NCBI GenBank assembly: GCA_021613535.1
Contig: CP075492.1
Coordinates: 3,968,001-4,032,000, forward strand
Length of the DNA: 64,000 nt
From: Adineta vaga
Taxonomy: Eukaryota; Rotifera
Reading direction: 5' to 3'
Shown: one piece after another, positions 44,675 through 55,625 of the stretch
Position numbering within the stretch: the stretch's first letter is position 1
Layout of the letters: each line of letters opens with the position of its first letter
Notes under the pieces: model-generated
Seen by the model: only the letters and a program-made list of their open reading frames with translations
The model's database searches: none
Told to the model about the DNA's origin: nothing
Position numbers and translations under genes: made by a program

Positions 44675-46306
44675 CTTTTACAAAGATTTATTCGTGTCGT
44701 TTTTGTCTATTACGAATGAAAAAATGATGATTTGATTGAGTATCCATGTATCTTCTATCTATTTGAACAAATACATTTTCATTCGGTAAATATTAGTAGT
44801 TGTCACATTTGAATAACAACCACTGATCAAATAATGAGTTAATTTCTTTCTTATAGACTGTATTGTATTCAATCGAATGATATTATTTAATTCATCGAAA
44901 AACTAAATATTGATTTTATCAAAGTAGAAGAACAACAGTTCCATGTTAAACTTGAAAGATAATATCATTTACTTTTTGACTTTGATTCTATAAAAGGAAA
45001 AAAATGCAACCTTCAATAATGAAGCAGTCACATTACTTTTAAGGAATTTACAATCAAGATAACTATATACATATGCATACAACATCTGTCAAAAATAAGT
45101 GGTAAAAACATTTTATAGGTATCTTTTTTCTATTTCTGTACCTATTTCGATTACACATATGAAAGTAAAAAGACTGAAAAAAAGTCGGGTAAGATCGTAC
45201 AATCTGTCTCAAAGAAAAAGTATCAATAGACAAAAATAGATTAACTTAAACTATCAATCAATAATCAATGAAGTTTATATTTTTTCGTTTATATCAATAG
45301 TTTTCTAATCAAATTAGAGCATTTATAAACAAGATTTATGTATATTCATTTAATCATTATACAGACAATCATTATAACCCTTGTACGCCCAGGCCTTTTT
45401 TCACTCTATTTGTATGCGACAGGACTAGATAAAATGACTCACTTCGGTCATGCGAGGGCTTCTTTAAGTCCATAGTACTAGACCAAACGATAATATTTCA
45501 ATTACAGTTCTTATCATTAAATAAAAATGTTAAACGATGTATTTTGTCTGTTTTTCATTTATTTCCAAAATTGCAAAGTAACGATAATGATTCAATACCA
45601 AATGTATTGTATAGTTATTAAATGTTTCATTTTCTTATTACGTAAATTATTTTTGTTTTTTTTTGTAATTAGATTAACAGTATTTGAACATTTTAACCTT
45701 CCGATTGTTTTCAAAGTCACAGAGGAAAATGGCGAGTCAATGTCATCCTTTATTTCTATACCAAAACACGTTTTGTTGAAATCTCAGAGAACTATAGTGT
45801 TAGAAAGATGTGTATAGTGGAAGGAAGGATGGTGAGGATAAATATATATTTCTGTTAATCAGTTTTTAATATAAGTTTCTGTCAGTTGTCTTTCAATTTC
45901 TATTTTGCTTGTTAGATACAACGTCATTTTGGCCTCCGGGACCGGAAGGAAACGCCCAGAAAAGCCGGATTTTTCCACAAGATCTCACAAGTTCCACAGC
46001 GTTTTCATTGGTTCAGTCCGGACAAACACACGAAGTTAAAAGTTTATTAATTGAATTGATTTGAACTTGCGCTCGTTTTATTGTGTCAGCTCTACTATGA
46101 TATTCGATATAAAAGTGTGAAGTATGAGAAATGGGCAAACTGGCTTGTCACTTCTATTATATATTCCTTTTGTGTTATTCAAAGTTCTATCAAATGTAAA
46201 AATCATCTGGAACAATATCAGATTATTATTAATACTTTCCAAAATGGAAAATCTCTATAGTTTCTTTATTTTTATATAATATGAATTCGTAAAAGAGAAG
46301 TTTTTA
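44675..46306. other. Long intergenic region with a GC-rich patch
   Basis: Mostly AT-rich without genes. The short frames (for example 45527-45817) have no support. About 45925-46025 is markedly GC-richer (GGCCTCCGGGACCGGAAGG, GTTCAGTCCGG), like other repeat islands here, but without clear inverted ends. Confidence 0.45.
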
Positions 46307-46840
46307 TTACAATTGAATAGGTTTTTGATCAATACCTCCATTGTTACGATAGAATTCATTTTTGACATGTCCAATTCGAACATGTGATCGATCGATAACA
46401 TCAACGGGTTGATTATGTCGACGACCGTATATAGATGATGATCGAGTTGGATACGTTTTTTCATCTTCCTACACAATGAACAAAGCAACTAATTATTTGT
46501 AATTTTCGAAAAATAAATTTTCAAACTTCTTTTGATTGATTTAATCCGATAAATTTCGAGTGTTGTCGATCATCACGATGTGCTTTAGGATTGAAATCAT
46601 ACTGTATGTGAAAGATTTGATCATAAATGGAAGAAGGTTTTGTCTAATAAAAAGAATTGTTTAATTATTTCTTCAATATATGATTACTTCTTTCGTTGCA
46701 TTAAAATAACTTCTTTCTTTGGGATGATATCGTCTTGGTGGAACAAATGATGTTGCCGATAATTCACATGTATATCCATGTAAATCGTATGTATTATGAG
46801 GTGTTTCAACGTGAATATGTTTGGACGGCTTGGAAGACAT
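46307..46840 (-). CDS. CFAP90-like (C5orf49-like) ciliary protein
   Basis: Three exons on minus: 46688-46840, 46527-46643, 46307-46468; 143 codons in phase. The middle and end resemble vertebrate C5orf49/CFAP90, a small axonemal microtubule-associated protein. The matching stretches are AHRDDRQHSKFIGLN, SSIYGRRHNQPVDVIDRSH and HVRIGHVKNEFYR. The identification rests on my memory of these motifs and should be checked. A ciliary role fits a heavily ciliated animal. None of the exons is long enough to be obvious as a single frame. Confidence 0.65.
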
Positions 46841-47238
46841 TTTTTTGAAATAATTTCAAATGTTATTTTTTTACCTTTGATCTTTGATGAAGTGTTGCTT
46901 AGAAACGACACCTATGGTGAAGTATATGATTGTAACAGTTTTATCAATGATTATTTTTTAATGTGTTTACTGTTACACACAAAAAAATCAAAAGATGCGT
47001 ATATCCATTGTGAATAACTTTAACAGACTACTTATCGTTTCATCTTTGTTTTTTCTTTCGTTCAATAGAATATTTATTAATTTCAAAAACAAACAATGAG
47101 AGTTTGACAAAAACTTCCTAGTATCTATCTTTATATAAAATACAGTATAGAAATTTATTGTTGATCCCAACCATGAAGTTCATGAATATGCATAAGGAAT
47201 CATTTATTTAATCACAAAAGTTAAAGAAATTTCTTTTT

Positions 47239-47580
47239 TTATCGTAAAAATGCTAGCCAAAATGCCATAACAGCACATGAGATTGCAACAAAAACAGACA
47301 ATCGAGTACCAATAATTGATGCTAAAAAAATAAGACAAATTCTTATCAAGTTTCATTCAAATAACAAAATAAACCTTTATAAAAAATTCCAGCAAATCCT
47401 TTCTTTTCAGTAAAAAACCATTCACGTAGTTTTGGTACTCGACGCATATAACCACATGTGCATATTGTCAATAATACAAAGACAATGATACCATCAAATG
47501 AATATGCTAATTAGAAGAGAAAAAAACAAACAAATCATTTTCAAAGGTTTTCTCTTCTGTCAAAACTTACCATTCACCAT
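47239..47580 (-). CDS. TMEM167B: TMEM167B / kish-B, small Golgi membrane protein
   Basis: Three short exons on minus: 47571-47580, 47375-47506, 47239-47321; 74 codons in phase, the usual length of the family. The sequence follows the kish pattern: [20 protein letters not shown] (TM1), [20 protein letters not shown], then [20 protein letters not shown] (TM2). The VPxLxxW and SEKKG-like features favour the B paralog. Kish proteins work in the early secretory pathway. Confidence 0.88.
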
Positions 47581-48489
47581 ATTTGTTTAATTTTTGTTAG
47601 AATAATTCTATCTGAAAGAAAATGAAGATGAACATGTTTATTTCTTCAAAATAATAAATCAGCGGAGATTGAAATGATGTATCTGTAAATGACATTATCA
47701 AATGATAAAACAAAATTCATAAATAGACTGGTGGTTTTCTCCAAATTATATGAAAAAGCGTTTTGCATGAATAAAGCTGTCACTACTGAATTGAATCGGC
47801 TAGTACAATCAATCGTTCGAACGAAATAAAGTATTTATTTTCACAAAGTTCTTGATCAGTTCGTATGATTTTAAACAATTCTTCATCAAAGATAATCAAT
47901 ATCAACACTTACTCTTATAGAAATAACTATATTTGACTTTACTTTATTTTATACTTGATGATGACGATCATAATGATTTTGATCAACAACAAACGAGAAT
48001 AGAGGTAGTAGATGGCGCTGTATGTCAGCTGATTTATTTATTGAGAAAAAAAGAAATGCATAGCATGAATCTCATAGTATCAACTTTGGGTATTTGTAAA
48101 AGACGCAAAAAAAGATCCATATATATGTTCACCAACAGACAGAGCCACTCAAGTTATACATGTATGTATAAAGAATATAAAAGGAAAAATAGAAGGGACT
48201 CGCAACGAATTATCTGCAAAATTCAATTGTAACTGCAGCAAAACGAGAAAATACATCCCTTCTGTTTTCCTTCAATAAGCATAAAAAACCTCCATATTTT
48301 ATAATACAAACTTAATTAGATATGCGTTATCGATTGGAATAAAAATATATGCGACTTCTTATCGTGTCTTTTCGAAATACTCAGGATTTTCTAGGATTTG
48401 AAATTCATGTTTTCGTTCTTAAGTTGACATCAAACTGACTCATGCAACTAATCTATTTATTTCAGAGTAATTATATACAACATGTTCTA
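47581..48489. other. Intergenic region
   Basis: AT-rich; the frame at 47933-48232 is not supported by motif or splice sites. It marks the boundary to the block of decayed duplicates. Confidence 0.4.
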
Positions 48490-48670
48490 TAGACGATGAA
48501 AAGCTTTTACCACCATAAATATTGATCAAGTAAATTTCAATTTCTTGATATGTCGAATTTTGACAAATCTCAATATGTTTGTGTTTGATATGATTTCTAT
48601 TTACTACTTTTTGAAAAATATCACTTGTTTTAATGAATTCTAAATTTGTTTTATTAAAACATATGAATCC

Positions 48671-48993
48671 ATAAATGCATTTGATAATCGAAGAGAATTT
48701 ATTTGATGTCGATTTGGTAAAATAATTTTCTTATAATACAATTGAAAGTCTGTTTTTGTCGTCGGCAGAATATTGGCTTTAAATGGAATATGTGAACGGT
48801 TTAGTAGTTTAAATATGAGTTATATCAAGAGAATCAAATATATCATAGATAATTTCATTAGATAAATCTTCCAAAATAGTTCTAAATGAGAAAAAGACAA
48901 AAGTCTTGACAAAAAAAAATAAAAAATAGACATTTTCAGCTGCAATACTATAATGAGTCTCTATTAGATCTTGCCAATACAGCTTTAAAGAAA
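48671..48993. repeat. Direct repeat inside F-box pseudogene block, copy 1
   Basis: About 323 bp nearly identical to 49432-49754 (CCATAAATGCATTTGATAAT onwards), including the F-box region and intron start. Confidence 0.85.
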
Positions 48994-49431
48994 CAGATAT
49001 CAAATATTCTAATGGAATGATTGCTCTTTATTTATCCCATTTGCTTTATGGTAAGAACTATGAGGATAATCAATTGATAAACGACGAAATTCTAGAAAAG
49101 AAAACAATCAATTCTTAAATGTTTCAACATGAAAATGAGTATTTTTCGCAAGATATTCGATCGAACTGAGACCATACTCAGTAAAATAAATAAGTTTTGG
49201 ACTAAATTCATTTGTTTCGATACATGTAATTTTGAAATATTTGACTAAAAAGAAGATTTTGCGATGTTCGAGTTTTTCAGTAAAACTAAGAGTTAATGAA
49301 TGTAATTTAAATAAATGTATTAAATAAGTAGAAATATTTTAAAATGATTTGTAGGCAATATTGTCAAGAACTAATGATTCAATCTGAGAAAATTGCATAA
49401 TTAAACATGATGGTGAAAAAACAATATCAAC

Positions 49432-49754
49432 CATAAATGCATTTGATAATCGAAGAGAATTTATTTGATGTCGATTTGGTAAAATAATTTTCTTATAATA
49501 CAATTGAAAGTCTGTTTTTGTCGTCGGCAGAATATTGGCTTTAAATGGAGTATGTGAACGGTTTAGTAGTTTAAATATGAGTTATATCAAGAGAATCAAA
49601 TATATCATAGATAATTTCATTAGATAAATCTTCCAAAATAGTTCTAAATGAGAAAAAGACAAGAGTCTTGACAAAACAAAATAAAAAATTGACATTTTCA
49701 GCTGCAATACTATAATGAGTCTCTATTAGATCTTGCCAATACAGCTTTAAAGAA
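49432..49754. repeat. Direct repeat inside F-box pseudogene block, copy 2
   Basis: Partner of 48671-48993. Its right end abuts a palindromic GATCGATCGATCGAT run (about 49765-49780) and then the TRMT10C-like fragment. Confidence 0.85.
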
Positions 49755-49977
49755 CGATATTGATCGATCGATCGATTAATTATCTCTTTGATTTATTTCT
49801 CTCGTCATGTATTCTTCGAACTGTGAAACATTCGTTAGATGGTAATGATGTCTACCTTTTCTTTAATATTTTCTAATGAAATATTTTTATATTAAAAGCA
49901 CAGGTACAGAAAAATTCTTTAAAAACAATTGTACTAGAACAATTTCAGCTATTCAAGATCTTTTACATCTTGATTTG

Positions 49978-50632
49978 CATTTTGGTACATATCGAAATGC
50001 GTTGATCCAATTATTATTTGTATGTCTTAAGATTAACAAAATATTATAAATTTCATGAAATGCTAATGTTTTACTTGATGATGAATGAAATCTAAACAAA
50101 GAATATTTATTATACATGAAAACGAATTGATAACTTACGTGAGATATTTGACTAGGGGTAGTTTTTCATGACGAATATCTTGACGAACAGCTTTTTGATA
50201 TGTTAATGGTTCTTTGTTTTCATCATCATAAATTCCACCAACAATATAAACAGCATTATGATCGAAATGAGTCATTTCATTTGGTGAATCAGGTGTTAAA
50301 TAAACTAAACGATCTTTATCAAATAAATCAATATATTGATCTCTTGTGGCATGAAAATAAGTTGAATGTTCATGTGGTAATGGACGGTGTGCTGTTTGTG
50401 GATTATGAGATAGATCACTAATGATAATGTAAGCTAGCGCATGGAAATGATGGAGATTTTTAAAACAACGAAAAACTCTTTGAACAAGTGCAGAAAAGTA
50501 TGAATGACGAACATGAGCATATTCAAATCCACCATCAACAACAAAGAAATCTTCTAATCGAGCAGCTCTTGCTAATGCATAAAGATCGAGCCAACGTTCT
50601 GGATTATATTTTGTTTCTAATAGTGCATGTAT
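49978..50632 (-). pseudogene. Truncated duplicate of the TRMT10C-like gene
   Basis: Copy of 16430-17100: the 5' part of exon 3, the last intron (still present, about 50092-50139) and most of exon 2, ending abruptly near 50632. Coding similarity is high (VYLTPDSPNEM region and VVDGGFEY region readable), with scattered changes. Exon 1, the start of exon 2 and the end of exon 3 are missing. The retained intron shows a DNA-level duplication. Confidence 0.85.
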
Positions 50633-50844
50633 TTATTAATAAATAATTAATAATAAAAAATGTTCTTTCTGCATGTACGTATATGAATGAACTGGAAAAA
50701 AAAACAAATGTGTTTATTTTCTATAAGGACGTTGTTCTCACTTTGTGAGAAATAAATATAAAGAGTTCTGTAAAGGGAAATCAAGTTTTTAACTGCATTA
50801 TATATCATAATTTTCACATATAAAATATTTTTTCTATTTAGAAT

Positions 50845-51095
50845 ATGCAAGGAGGCGTTCCAACTGCACCACCACTAGCAGTATTCCATCAAACAACGAT
50901 TACATCTCTTAACTCTACAATTACAACGTTACGAGTAGAACTAAATCAAGTATCAGCTGACAGAGATCGTCTTCAGAACGAGAACGATCAACTTCGACAA
51001 GAAGTAAAAGGGTTAAAACTCGATCAAAAATTAGTTCAAATAAAATTGAAGGATAATGATAAACCACCACAGCAAAGCAACAGTAAATTTATTTA
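50845..51095 (+). CDS. Coiled-coil exon of unknown gene
   Basis: ATG at 50845 directly after an acceptor-like CTATTTAG. About 80 codons: MQGGVPTAPPLAVFHQTTIT, then a heptad-rich coiled coil (ITTLRVELNQVSADRDRLQN, ENDQLRQEVKGL) up to a GTAAAT donor near 51088. No continuing exon is visible before the GC-rich repeat at 51278, so it may be a fragment of a longer or broken gene. Confidence 0.35.
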
Positions 51096-51277
51096 CATTA
51101 ACTATATCAGAGAAACATACGTTAAACACTTTTATGAACTGCAGAAAAACTTTTTTGTATCATATTCACTTCTCTAAAAGAATCTATCTTATCTGAAGAT
51201 ATTTCTGCAAATATAGCTAACAAATGAGGAAAATTACAAAATAAGTTTATGCTTGTTTTAGGTGATGACAATAATAA

Positions 51278-51417
51278 TGCTTGCATCCCAGGACGATGTT
51301 TCCTGGCAACGGATCCGCACGGAACCTGCCGGAAATCACGCCTTTCCGAAGATATTCCGGGCAGTTCCACCTGGTTCCAAAAGGTTCCAACCGGAAAACC
51401 TAGGACAATGGAAGCAG
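51278..51417. repeat. GC-rich repeat island, possible degenerate MITE
   Basis: About 140 bp rich in GGTTCC/GGAACC and CCGGAA words within AT-rich DNA. The ends (TGCTTGCAT and the complement TGCTTCCAT) could be short inverted repeats. Base composition resembles the islands at 2068-2341, 23500-23698 and 45925-46025. No coding role; frames across it are not protein-like. Confidence 0.45.
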
Positions 51418-51771
51418 TATTCCGATGTGACAAATACGTATTTGAATAATCGAATTGATTTTGTGTAAAAATGGCTTTTATTTTCAATGATCGAACTACT
51501 GAATAAATATAGACATAATTGCGTAAGAGACCTATATAATCATGAACAACGCAAGTTTCTATCTCATTTCGTTCAAGAAAGTCATGAGTAAGTTAATCTA
51601 GGAATCAGACTCTGCCAATTTCAATCAGTATCGTTTCTCATATTTACTTTGTACAAAATGTTCTCAAGAATTTCTTTTGTCTCGAAAAGATTGAAAAATC
51701 TTTCGTTTAAGAATATCATGCTTAAAATATAAATGAGAAAGCAATCTTATGTCAGTTTCAGAGAAATGATA

Positions 51772-52805
51772 TGTTTATTTATTTATAAAATATTTCTGTA
51801 AAGTGTCAATAATAAGACCAAATGATGTAAATGATGAATAACCTTCCTTATGAATAAATAATTGAGCGATTTTAAAAAGAAATTCTTCATTATTTTCTAA
51901 CTGTTCAAGAAGTTTAGCTTTTTCTTCATTCGATAAAGTTTCATTGAGATAATAATCAAATAATAAAGGGTTGATTGTTAAGATATCACCAACACGTTTT
52001 CGTTCAATGGACATTGATAGAAACTTTTTATCGATAACAACTTCAGACTAAACATCAGGAAGATATCGTTTGAAAAACAATATTGATAAAATCGACATAA
52101 TCAGTTACGGGAGATCGAAATAGTAGATCAGCAAATGATGATATTGGCTGTATCGGCCATAGCTTATATGCATAAGATGCCAAATCCATATTATCATAGA
52201 GATATTGCATCAATGAAATCGTTTCCTAAAATAAACATATATCACTGAAATTTTATTTAATCAAAACTAAGATTAAATCATACTCTTACCTTTTCATTCC
52301 ATCAATCTGTTCTTTTGACCATGTTTTATTTAGAATTTGAATGAGTACTTCAAAATGAATCAATCGTTTTGCTTTCGATAAATATTTTTAAAAAAGTTCA
52401 CAACGATTTTCATCCGTTTCAATATCTTTTTTTCTTAACTGCAAAATAAACTCTTATTTCAGAGGACAACGAACAATTCATGAGAAATTACTTCAGTAAA
52501 TGAATCAAATGATGATCATAAAATCGATAGACGATATTGTTCAAATAACAACGAATCGTCAGATTCTAGATTTTATTTGTCGAACATCTAAAAATATTTT
52601 AAGGAAAATCATTGCAATGAAGACAATACGAAGTATTACTTGATCAAGTTTTTCGATTAATTTACATCGAGCACGTCGATCAATATTTTCTGAACGACAC
52701 ATCTGTTGTAAACATGAAAATAATTCTTTTTCATCAATATCATTCAATGATATACTTTTGAATAGAGTATCTAATCTTAAAAAATTATATTCATCACCAG
52801 ATCTA
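51772..52805 (-). pseudogene. Truncated duplicate of the NBAS 3' end
   Basis: Copy of about 55623-56820. The last exon is nearly unchanged (79 codons at 51775-52014 with one difference, VGDIL for VGHIL). Further upstream exons (for example SLNDIDEKELFSCLQQMCRS) are present, but one stretch is missing compared with 56155-56240 and several sites are changed. Introns are kept. It ends near 52805, and 52870-52930 resembles the 5' flank of the F-box gene, so the original duplicated segment contained both neighbours. Confidence 0.85.
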
Positions 52806-53099
52806 CAATGGAAATAAAAGGAAATTTTCGTTTTTTACTTCCATTCAAATTTTGAATTAGATCGTTTTTTATTGTCTTTGGTATTCTTTCCATGATGTTA
52901 ATATTGACCGAAAGAAAAACAGACAACGATAAAATAAACCTGTAGAATCACATTTGATTCTCTCGTAAGAATGTATTCAGTACAAGTTTTACATGAACGC
53001 TGTCTTCCTCAATGCTATTTGTGAAAATCTGAGATGTGTTTCATTGTTCTATTTATTAAAAAGCTTTCAATTATATATACAATCTAAACAACTAAATCT

Positions 53100-55040
53100 T
53101 TACCACCATAAATGTAAATCACGATTAATATATTTAATAGAATAATCATCAACTAAATTTTCTGTTTTAACTAAAATATTGATTTCTTTCAAACATCTTC
53201 TTGGTACCGGTGATAAACATAAGAAATTTAAACAACCTTTGTGAATATTATTATTCGTTAAGATAAATCGAGTAATTTCATTTGTTTCTTTTTTCTTTAT
53301 ACCAATTTTCATATAATCTAATTTTGAAAATAGTTTCACAATTAATTGAATTGTTTCTAATGAACAATCAGCATGAAGATCCAAATATTTAATTTTATTT
53401 ATCTTTGATACATATTGAAATATTTGACTTTGTTCAATTACCTTTGTTTTTATTTTTGCATAACCTAGTAAAGTAAATTTTAATGTATGTAGATTAGGTG
53501 TAAATTGCATCAAATTAATTACGCCTTCCAATGAACAATCAAAAGATTCGATAGCTACTTTTGTAAGATTTTTTAAAGGAATAATGCTTCTGAGACATGA
53601 TGAGAATAATTGATTAAATGTTCCTAAATGATTTATCACAGATAATTGAGTAGCATTTGGAAAATAATCGACAGGATTATTTGTTACTTGTTTACTACCA
53701 ATACGAACATGTTGAACTGAATTAAAATTGGTTTTTCGAAGGTATGAACAAAATTCTTTATTTGATTGCCAATAAAACGTAAAATCTTTACTTCTAGAAT
53801 AACAAAATATAGAAATAGTTAAAGAAAATATCAATTGAATGTATAATAACCGATATGGATTTATTGAATAGAAGATTCCATTATTTAAATCTTCATGGTC
53901 ATCATGTTGATGTGTAAAAAACCATCGTTTGTTTGTCCAAAAAGGAGAATTAAATTGATTAACTAATTCATGAAATGTTAACTGATTTGATAATCCAAAC
54001 CCATGAAAATATACATCATAAACTCGAAGATTTGGCATGAAATTTGATATCAATTGTTCCCATCTTTTAGCATTTAAACATTCGTAACAAGTTTGGATTG
54101 TTGCCAGATGTAAAACTTCAACATAACGAAAGAATCTTTTAAACATATCTTCAATATTATTAAGGTCAACAAGATCAAGTTTAAGTGAAACAAATTTTAA
54201 ATGTTCTAATGGAATTGGTTGATCTTGTTGATATATTTTCTTGGTTATATGAAAGGAGCTACGAAGAGAATCAATTGATAAATGACGAAGTTTTGGAAAA
54301 CGAAATAATAAACTATTAAAAGATTCAACATGAAAATGAGTATTTATCACAAGATATTCGATCGAACTATGACCGTAGTTAGTGAAATCAATCGGTTCTG
54401 GACTATATTCATTTGTTTCGATGTATGTAATTTTGAAATATTTTAAATTGGATAGATTAAATATATGACCAAAAGGAACATTTTCATGTTCAAGTTTTTC
54501 CGAAAAACTAAGAGTTAATGAACGTAATTTAGGTAAATGCATTAAATAAATCGAAATATTCTTGAATGATCTGTAAATAATATTATCAAGAACTAACGAT
54601 TCAATTTGCAGAAATTGTATTATCAAACGTGATGGTGAAAAAATAATATCAGTGATAAATTCATTGGATAATCGAAGGTGATTTATTCGATTTTTATTTG
54701 GTAAAATAACTTTTTTATAATAATATTGAAATTTTGTTTTTGTTATTGTTGAAGTATTGACTTGAACTGGAAAATTTGAATTAATCAGTAGGTTTTTAAA
54801 TCGTCTATTAAGATCGAAGAATCCATCATAAATATGAAAAATATCGAGATAGTCAAATATTTCGTAAATAATTTCGTTGGCTAAATTTTCCAAAATAGTT
54901 CTAAATGAAACAAAACATACAGATAATAAGATTAAAAAATAGATTTCGACTAACTTAGTTGTATTAACGTTATAATGATGCATTTTTTGTTTCTTAAGTT
55001 CATGATAGTTTTGAATGATTTCATTTCGTTCTCGTTTCAT
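53100..55040 (-). CDS. F-box protein with leucine-rich-like repeats
   Basis: Substrate-recognition type protein of SCF ubiquitin ligases. The frame reads through from ATG 55038-55040 to the stop at 53100, but two in-frame GT-AG introns without stops are likely: 54901-54954 (54 nt) and 53794-53850 (57 nt). Splicing gives exons 54955-55040, 53851-54900, 53100-53793 and 609 codons. Removal joins HHYNVNTTK directly to the F-box (TILENLANEIIYEIFDYLDI, then RFKNLL) and deletes two hydrophobic stretches that look like translated intron. The rest has irregular leucine-rich repeats (LPKLRSLTLSF, LSNLKYFKITY, FPKLRHLSIDSL). Such F-box genes form large families in bdelloids. Decayed relatives lie at 48490-49754. 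Confidence 0.78.
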   Translation of the reverse strand: MKRERNEIIQNYHELKKQKMHHYNVNTTKLVEIYFLILLSVCFVSFRTILENLANEIIYEIFDYLDIFHIYDGFFDLNRRFKNLLINSNFPVQVNTSTITKTKFQYYYKKVILPNKNRINHLRLSNEFITDIIFSPSRLIIQFLQIESLVLDNIIYRSFKNISIYLMHLPKLRSLTLSFSEKLEHENVPFGHIFNLSNLKYFKITYIETNEYSPEPIDFTNYGHSSIEYLVINTHFHVESFNSLLFRFPKLRHLSIDSLRSSFHITKKIYQQDQPIPLEHLKFVSLKLDLVDLNNIEDMFKRFFRYVEVLHLATIQTCYECLNAKRWEQLISNFMPNLRVYDVYFHGFGLSNQLTFHELVNQFNSPFWTNKRWFFTHQHDDHEDLNNGIFYSINPYRLLYIQLIFSLTISIFCYSRSKDFTFYWQSNKEFCSYLRKTNFNSVQHVRIGSKQVTNNPVDYFPNATQLSVINHLGTFNQLFSSCLRSIIPLKNLTKVAIESFDCSLEGVINLMQFTPNLHTLKFTLLGYAKIKTKVIEQSQIFQYVSKINKIKYLDLHADCSLETIQLIVKLFSKLDYMKIGIKKKETNEITRFILTNNNIHKGCLNFLCLSPVPRRCLKEINILVKTENLVDDYSIKYINRDLHLWW

Positions 55041-55625
55041 TCGTTCTAGGATGATATTAATCGAAAGAAAATCGTTTTTTTTTGGATAACTATTCCTATT
55101 GCAAAGAAAATAAATAAGCGCGTGGATTCACGTTCTATTCTTCGTTCCTTATATATAGATAAAGTGAACGAAAGAAGAACTTATTCTTATTGCCTTTGTG
55201 AAACAAAGAAAACTAATGAAATAACCACGATAGTTTCACCAATAGCACAATGCGTGTAAATATTTCATAAAATTTTCACCGGTTATTTTCTGTTCACAGT
55301 TTGTTATGTGTATGATTTGAAGATATTCTGAATATGTTTCAATTGCATATTGACCTGTTTCTCGATTATTTGAATAAACTTGTTTGCAAATACAAAGTAT
55401 AATCGTTTCTTTTAAATAAAATGAAAAAGATTTCGAATTAGTTTTATTGATTTTTATCGATATAAATCTACTAAGACTGTTTTTGGAAATTATTCACTTG
55501 AATTGGCTTAAGAAAATCGATGACTTATCCATCTCTGGTTCTCTCTCGCCCTCTGATAATATCACATTCGTAGTATCCATAAAAAAATCAGAGATATATG
55601 CCCGCTGCAAAAAGTCAATGCATGT
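55041..55625. other. Intergenic region
   Basis: Common flank of the F-box gene (its 5' side) and NBAS (its 3' side). The plus frame 55447-55692 runs into the NBAS last exon in antisense and is not a gene. Confidence 0.5.

Larger units (their letters stand above)
48490..49754 (-). pseudogene. Decayed F-box/LRR-type paralogs (two fused fragments)
   Basis: Minus-strand remnants of genes like the intact F-box gene at 53100-55040. 48490-48600 matches its C-terminal end, 48620-48993 its N-terminal part with the F-box region and first intron, and 49040-49754 a middle-to-N-terminal part. Stops and shifts break all frames. 48671-48993 and 49432-49754 are nearly identical to each other, so part was duplicated after decay or together with it. 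Confidence 0.75.

Noticed and set aside
45380-45480. Patch with GCCCAGGCC and GCGAGGGC words as an RNA gene
   Set aside because: No stable paired structure could be recognised by eye and no family matched.
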